Shown one piece after another: positions 59,473 through 64,000 of a stretch of DNA of 64,000 nucleotides. The DNA is from CAVTSA01 sp963790575 (lineage in GTDB: Bacteria; Chloroflexota; Dormibacteria; Dormibacterales; Dormibacteraceae). The position numbers and the translations under genes are program-made. The stretch spans positions 128,481 to 192,480 of the forward strand of contig CAWBPD010000032.1 of the NCBI GenBank assembly GCA_963790575.1, in the 5' to 3' direction. Within the stretch, counting starts at the first letter, position 1. Each line of letters opens with the position of its first letter. Under the pieces are notes generated by a model. The model was given only the letters and a program-made list of their open reading frames with translations, did no database searches and was not told the origin of the DNA.

Positions 59473-62400
59473 ATGTCGAGCGCGCCTGACACCTTTGTCC
59501 ATCTCCATAACCACACCGAGTTCTCGCTGCTCGACGGGGCCAGCCGGATCAAGGGGATGGTGGCCCGTGCCGCCGAGTTGGAGATGCCGGGCCTGGCGCT
59601 CACCGACCACGGCGTCATGTACGGCGCGATCACCTTCTATAAGGCGTGTCGCGCGGCGGGGATCAAGCCCATCCTCGGTTTCGAGGCCTACGTGGCGCCG
59701 CGCTCGCGCTTCTCCAAGGAGGGACGCGTCGACCGCGACCCCTACCACCTGACGTTGCTGGCCCAGAACGCGGAGGGCTATCGCAACCTGATGCGACTCT
59801 GCTCGATGGGGCAGATGGAGGGCATGTACTACAAGCCCCGCATCGACCGCGAGGCGCTGGCGCAGCACTCGAAGGGGCTGATCTGCCTCTCCGGTTGCCT
59901 GGGTGGCGAGGTGGCGCAGAACGCGATGAGTGCGGACGAGGCTGCCTTGCGGGAGACCATCGCGACCTACCGCGACATCTTCACGCCCGAGCGGTACTTC
60001 CTGGAGGTCCAGCGGCACGGGCTCGACGAGCAGGAGAAGGTCAACCGGGCGCTGGAAGGGATGTCGGGTGAGTTCGGCCTCCGCCGGGTGGTCACCAACG
60101 ACCTCCACTACGTGCACCAGCACGACGCCGAGGCGCATGACGTCCTGCTCTGCCTGCAGACGGGAAACAACTACGACGATCCCAACCGGTGGCGCTTTGA
60201 GTCGGACGAGTTCTACCTCAAGACGCCGCAGGAGATGGTGGACCGCTTCCCCGACCACCCGGACGGGCTGGCGGCGACCCTCGACATCGCCGACATGGTG
60301 GACCTCACGATCGAGATGGGGCACAGCCTGATCCCGCCGTTCGAGGTGCCCGCCGGTCACACCATCGAGAGCTACCTCGAGGAGCGGGTGGACGACGGGC
60401 TCAAGTGGCGGTTCGACGGCAATCCCCCGCCAGAGGCGGTCGAACAGGCGCACTACGAGCTCAAGGTGATCCGAGAAACCGGCTACTCCTCGTACTTCCT
60501 GATCGTCTGGGACTTCTTCAACTTCGCCCGCACCCACGACGTGATGGTGGGTCCGGGTCGCGGAAGTGCCGTCGGCAGCCTGGTCGCCTACGTGCTCGGG
60601 ATCACCGACCTCAACCCGATGCAGCACAACCTGCTCTTCGAGCGCTTCCTCAACACCGACCGGGTTTCGATGCCCGACATCGACAGCGATTTCTCGGTCG
60701 AGGGGCGCGGCAGAGTCATCAACTACGTGACCGAGAAGTACGGCAAGGACCGGGTGGCGCAGATCGCGACCTTCACCACCATGGCCAGCAAGGCGGCGAT
60801 CCGGGACGTGGGCCGCGTGCTCGGCGTCCCGCTCAAGGAGACCGACCGGCTGGCCAAGCTGGTGCCGATCGACCAGGGGCGCGCCAAGTCCCTGGGTGAC
60901 GCGCTGGACACGGTGCCCGAGTTCCGAGAGGCGTACCAGCAGGGACAGCAGGTGGGCCCCGACGGACGGCCGTACGACGTGAAGCGGCTGATCGACGTGG
61001 CACGAAGCCTGGAAGGCGTCTCACGGAACGTCAGCACGCATGCCGCCGGTGTCGTCATCGCTCCCGACTCCCTGGTCAACTACTCGCCGCTGCAGTACGG
61101 CCCCGGCCGGGAATCGGTGATCACGCAGTACGACATGAACGCGGTGGGTGACATCGGCCTCCTCAAGATGGACTTCCTGGGGCTGCAGAACCTCGACATC
61201 ATCAAGACCGCGGTCGATCTCGTGCAGCAGCACGCGGGCGTCACGGTGGATCTGCAGAAGCTGCCCCTCGACGACCCCAAGACCTACGAGCTGATCTCGA
61301 CCGGCGACACCTTCGGGGTGTTCCAGCTGGAGAGCCCCGGGTTCCGCAGGCTGGTGCAGGAGATGCGGCCCAACTCGTTCGCCGACTTGACCGCGCTGGT
61401 CGCGCTCTACCGGCCGGGGCCGATGGAGAACATTCCCGCCTACCTGGCGCGCAAGCAGGGCCGGGAGCCGATTCAATACCTGCACGAGCGGCTGGCACCC
61501 ATCCTCGAGGAAACGTACGGGGTCATGATCTATCAGGAGCAGGTCATGATGGCCGCGCGCGCCCTGGCCGGCTTCACGCTCGGCGAGGCGGATGTCCTTC
61601 GGGCTGCGATGGGCAAGAAGGACAAGGTCAAGATGGCCCAACAGCGCGAGAAATTCCTCGCCGGCTGCGTCTCCGAGGGCATCACGCGCGAGAAGGCGGC
61701 TGAGCTGTTCGACGCCATCGACAAGTTCGCCCAGTATGGCTTCGGGAAGGGACACTCGGCGGCGTACGCCATGGTCTGCTTCGAGACCGCGTACCTGAAG
61801 GCGAACTACCCGCCCGAGTACATGACGGCCTTGCTGACCCACCTGCAGGGCAACGCCGACCGGGTGGCGGCCGCGATCGTGGACTGCAGGCGCCAGAACC
61901 TGGAGGTGCTGGCTCCGGACATCAACGAATCCGGCCCCGACTTCACGATCACGCAGCAGGACAAGATCCGGTTCGGTCTGGCGGCGATCAAGAACGTCGG
62001 GCGTGGCCCGGTGACCGCCATCGTCGCCGAGCGCGAGCAGCATGGACCATTTCGCTCACTGGACGACCTCTGCGAACGGCTCGCGGGTGTCGCCGATCTC
62101 AACTCGCGGGTCCTGGATTCGCTGATCCGGTGCGGCGCCTGCGACGTCTTCGGGGAGCGCGCCCTGGTGTTGGCCGCCTCGGAGCGGGCGCGGCAGCGGG
62201 CCGATCGCGTTCGTCGCGACCGCGAGTCGGGCCAGACCTCCCTGTTCGGGCTCGTCGAGGAGACGATCGAGGAGTCATCCGACGCCGGACTCCGGGTGCC
62301 GCCCATGAGCCCGGACGAGAAGCTGCAGAACGAGAAGGAGCTGCTGGGCCTCTACCTCTCGGACCACCCGCTGAACCGTCTGCAGGATCGGCTCGCGGAG

Positions 62401-63096
62401 CTCACCGACGCGCAGGCGATCGACATCACCACCGAGCTCGTCGGTCGCGAGGTGCGTGTGGCCGGGCTGGTGCGGGGGGTGCGCCGGGTGGTGACCCGCA
62501 AGGGACAGATCATGGCCTACGCCGAGATCGAGGATCTGACCGGGGTGATCGACCTGACGCTCTTCTCTTCGATCTACGAGCAGTACATGCGGGTCCTAGA
62601 GCCGGACCGGATCGTGGTGATCCAGGGCAAGGTGGAACCGGCGCGAGGAGGGGGGCCACGCAACGGAGCGGAAGAGGACGCGTCGGATCCCGACCAGCTG
62701 GAGGAAGCGGAGCGGGCGGCGCTGCTCCCGAACTTCGTCTGGGCATGGGACGACCCGGACTGCAACCCCGTCGAGCGCGAACTGGAGGTGCACGTCGACG
62801 TGCCCGCGCTGGAACTGGCGCAGATCGACCGGCTGGTGGAGCTGCTCGCGCGTTATCCGGGCAGCGCGCCGGTGCTGCTTCATTTCGCCCTCGAGGACGG
62901 CTCGGTCACGGTGCAAGCCGGCGACCGGTTCCGGGTCGAGGCCGGCTTTGCGCTCCAGTCGGCGCTCAATGAGCTGCTGGGGGCGCCGGTGACCCGCTTC
63001 GAAACCATCCGTCCGCGCGCCCAGTCCGCGAGTGGAAACGGTGGCGGCAACGGGAGGCGCAACGGACGCCGGGAGATGGCGGCGGCGGCGCACTGA
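59473..63096 (+). CDS. dnaE: DNA polymerase III alpha subunit
   Basis: The replicative polymerase, 1207 aa. N-terminal PHP domain: FVHLHNHTEFSLLDGASRI, LALTDHGVMYGAITFY. Palm: GPGRGSAVGSLVAYVLGITD and MPDIDSDFS supply catalytic Asp residues; IEMPDLDSDF-like third Asp region is in GLLKMDFLGLQNLDI. Then FGKGHSAAYAMVCFETAYLK, tandem helix-hairpin-helix, and a C-terminal OB fold (VRVAGLVRGVRRVVTRKGQI). No intein is present. The 3' end overlaps the convergent gene by about 130 bp. Confidence 0.97.
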   Translation: MSSAPDTFVHLHNHTEFSLLDGASRIKGMVARAAELEMPGLALTDHGVMYGAITFYKACRAAGIKPILGFEAYVAPRSRFSKEGRVDRDPYHLTLLAQNAEGYRNLMRLCSMGQMEGMYYKPRIDREALAQHSKGLICLSGCLGGEVAQNAMSADEAALRETIATYRDIFTPERYFLEVQRHGLDEQEKVNRALEGMSGEFGLRRVVTNDLHYVHQHDAEAHDVLLCLQTGNNYDDPNRWRFESDEFYLKTPQEMVDRFPDHPDGLAATLDIADMVDLTIEMGHSLIPPFEVPAGHTIESYLEERVDDGLKWRFDGNPPPEAVEQAHYELKVIRETGYSSYFLIVWDFFNFARTHDVMVGPGRGSAVGSLVAYVLGITDLNPMQHNLLFERFLNTDRVSMPDIDSDFSVEGRGRVINYVTEKYGKDRVAQIATFTTMASKAAIRDVGRVLGVPLKETDRLAKLVPIDQGRAKSLGDALDTVPEFREAYQQGQQVGPDGRPYDVKRLIDVARSLEGVSRNVSTHAAGVVIAPDSLVNYSPLQYGPGRESVITQYDMNAVGDIGLLKMDFLGLQNLDIIKTAVDLVQQHAGVTVDLQKLPLDDPKTYELISTGDTFGVFQLESPGFRRLVQEMRPNSFADLTALVALYRPGPMENIPAYLARKQGREPIQYLHERLAPILEETYGVMIYQEQVMMAARALAGFTLGEADVLRAAMGKKDKVKMAQQREKFLAGCVSEGITREKAAELFDAIDKFAQYGFGKGHSAAYAMVCFETAYLKANYPPEYMTALLTHLQGNADRVAAAIVDCRRQNLEVLAPDINESGPDFTITQQDKIRFGLAAIKNVGRGPVTAIVAEREQHGPFRSLDDLCERLAGVADLNSRVLDSLIRCGACDVFGERALVLAASERARQRADRVRRDRESGQTSLFGLVEETIEESSDAGLRVPPMSPDEKLQNEKELLGLYLSDHPLNRLQDRLAELTDAQAIDITTELVGREVRVAGLVRGVRRVVTRKGQIMAYAEIEDLTGVIDLTLFSSIYEQYMRVLEPDRIVVIQGKVEPARGGGPRNGAEEDASDPDQLEEAERAALLPNFVWAWDDPDCNPVERELEVHVDVPALELAQIDRLVELLARYPGSAPVLLHFALEDGSVTVQAGDRFRVEAGFALQSALNELLGAPVTRFETIRPRAQSASGNGGGNGRRNGRREMAAAAH

Positions 63097-63715
63097 GGCG
63101 CTGGTCAGCCTCAGCTCGGGGCTGCGCGACCCGGACGATGGCGAGGACGCCCGTCACCGGTGCCGCCTCGGGGCTGCTGCGCCAGGTCGCGTGCACGACA
63201 CCCACGGCACCTGCGGCGGGGGATCGGAGGAGGTCATCCGGGTCTTGCTCGGTGAGCACCCGGCGCAGCTCGATGACGGCCGGCTCATCGTCGAAGCCCA
63301 CTTGCACGAGCAACCGGCCATCTACCGTGTCGATCCCGCCTCTCGTCGCCGCCTTGGAGCATCCATCGGCGCGTATCAAGCGCAGCAACGCGGCGCGCCA
63401 CACCGGGTCGGCGGTGGCGTCGTAGATCCAGCGAGTACCCAGGACGCTGTGCTCGCTGACGCTGATCTGGGCCCCCTCGGCCCCCGCCAGCGGTGCGGCC
63501 CGGTAGGTCATCGGGACCTGGTAGATCGTGTTCCCATCGGTGAGCACGTGCGTTTCGATGCCGACCTGGCCGTCTGGGTCCTCGAACCGGAAGAAGCCCA
63601 ACGGCCGCAGCTGGTGCCTGCCATGGCCGGCATACCAGGGCTGCCGCGCCACCCACGGCGACACGAACTGCTGGAACCCGGGAGTCAGCGTCGCCCCCGG
63701 ACGCGCGCTCGCCAC
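62966..63715 (-). CDS. Maltokinase N-terminal-cap-like protein, stand-alone
   Basis: A 249-aa protein. ATLTPGFQQFVSPWVARQPW, GIETHVLTDGNTIYQVPMTY and RAAPLAGAEGAQISVSEHSV, LGTRWIYDATADPVWRAALL resemble the cap domain found N-terminal to maltokinases in GC-rich Gram-positives. The kinase domain is absent here. The last 45 residues are antisense to the dnaE 3' end and look like a run-on, so the original stop may have been lost. GTG 63715 is 6 nt after TACGAT (63722-63727, minus strand), a leaderless layout. Confidence 0.75.
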   Translation of the reverse strand: MASARPGATLTPGFQQFVSPWVARQPWYAGHGRHQLRPLGFFRFEDPDGQVGIETHVLTDGNTIYQVPMTYRAAPLAGAEGAQISVSEHSVLGTRWIYDATADPVWRAALLRLIRADGCSKAATRGGIDTVDGRLLVQVGFDDEPAVIELRRVLTEQDPDDLLRSPAAGAVGVVHATWRSSPEAAPVTGVLAIVRVAQPRAEADQRLSAPPPPSPGVRCASRCRHRFHSRTGRADGWFRSGSPAPPAAH

Positions 63716-63905
63716 CAAAGGATCGTAGCGAAGGCGTCCGTTTGGTCCGGCTGGGCGCGCACCTCTACGGAACCAGACCGCCCAGAAACATCACACACAC
63801 GCGAGCGCGCTCTGCCAGACGGGGCTGGGGTTGTCGACCACGTATCCGACGAACCCCGATCTGGCGGGGCTGCTACGTCGCACGAGGAGCGAGGGCGAGA
63901 TCGGG

Positions 63906-63911
63906 TATGCT
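63906..63911 (+). promoter_or_regulatory. -10 box before tRNA-Thr
   Basis: TATGCT lies 51 nt upstream of the tRNA and is the best -10 hexamer in the 63716-63962 gap, which holds no gene. Confidence 0.4.
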
Positions 63912-63962
63912 CTGGCTCCGGCTTGGGGCCGGCGGCGATTCCCCGTCGATGCTCAAATCAGT

Positions 63963-64000
63963 GCCCACGTAGCTCAGTCGGCAGAGCACTTCCTTGGTAA
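63963..64000 (+). tRNA. tRNA-Thr(GGT), 5' part, cut by the window edge
   Basis: GCCCACG (acceptor strand), TA, GCTC-AGTCGGCA-GAGC (D arm), then CTTCC-TTGGTAA, whose loop gives anticodon GGT. Only the 5' half lies in the window. Confidence 0.9.

Overview
The window is a contiguous stretch of a very GC-rich bacterial chromosome that is almost entirely coding. Gene content is Gram-positive or 'terrabacterial': a topA-rpsB-tsf-pyrH-frr-uppS-cdsA-dxr-rseP-ispG-proS housekeeping block, a GatCAB tRNA amidotransferase, one bifunctional Rel, PcrA next to NAD-dependent LigA, and secreted lysozyme-fold proteins. Many genes begin with GTG, and several have a TANNNT -10 box only 6-7 nt before the start codon and no ribosome-binding site (leaderless mRNAs). 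No outer-membrane genes are seen. A deep-branching uncultured lineage near Actinobacteriota, Chloroflexota or Dormibacterota fits; I cannot fix the phylum without a search.

Layout. 1-5 kb: 3' part of dprA, then a tandemly duplicated two-gene unit on the minus strand (HEXXH metallopeptidase-like protein plus a 185-aa protein), with a broken dprA copy between the units. 5-22 kb: topoisomerase I, a small membrane protein, the translation/isoprenoid/lipid block, a PhzF protein, an EndoU-like/immunity-like pair, proS behind a proline-rich leader ORF, and rel behind an overlapping small ORF. 22-30 kb: MutS-like membrane ATPase, SppA, a methyltransferase, an ArsR-SRPBCC operon with a clear operator, a metallo-beta-lactamase-fold hydrolase with a YjbR-like protein, and a DUF2252 protein. 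30-36 kb: sucCD, fdhD and three tandem lysozyme-like secreted proteins, two of them behind a shared covarying RNA hairpin. 36-46 kb: pcrA with a mini-intein, ligA, a geranylgeranyl-reductase-type flavoprotein, and gltA divergent from an HTH-citrate synthase fusion. 46-54 kb: two hypothetical genes, gatCAB, a PHP phosphatase, an RNA m5U methyltransferase, a frameshifted MOSC protein, MarR and an M20 peptidase. 54-64 kb: a sugar ABC importer without its ATPase, a DUF4037 protein, dnaE, a maltokinase N-cap-like protein, and the start of tRNA-Thr(GGT).

The most unusual structure runs through the whole window. At eleven places two short quasi-palindromic half-sites lie with centres exactly 42 bp apart (a twelfth is 40 bp), although the half-site sequence differs between families (CGTTTCTGCAC, CGTTTCGCACGG, CCCG-GGTGCACC-CGGG, CCCGANTGCCGGCACTC). 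They occur in convergent, co-directional and divergent gaps and twice inside reading frames, so simple terminators do not explain them. Other leads are the proS leader peptide overlapping a hairpin, the lysozyme-gene leader hairpin, and the duplicated metallopeptidase pair.
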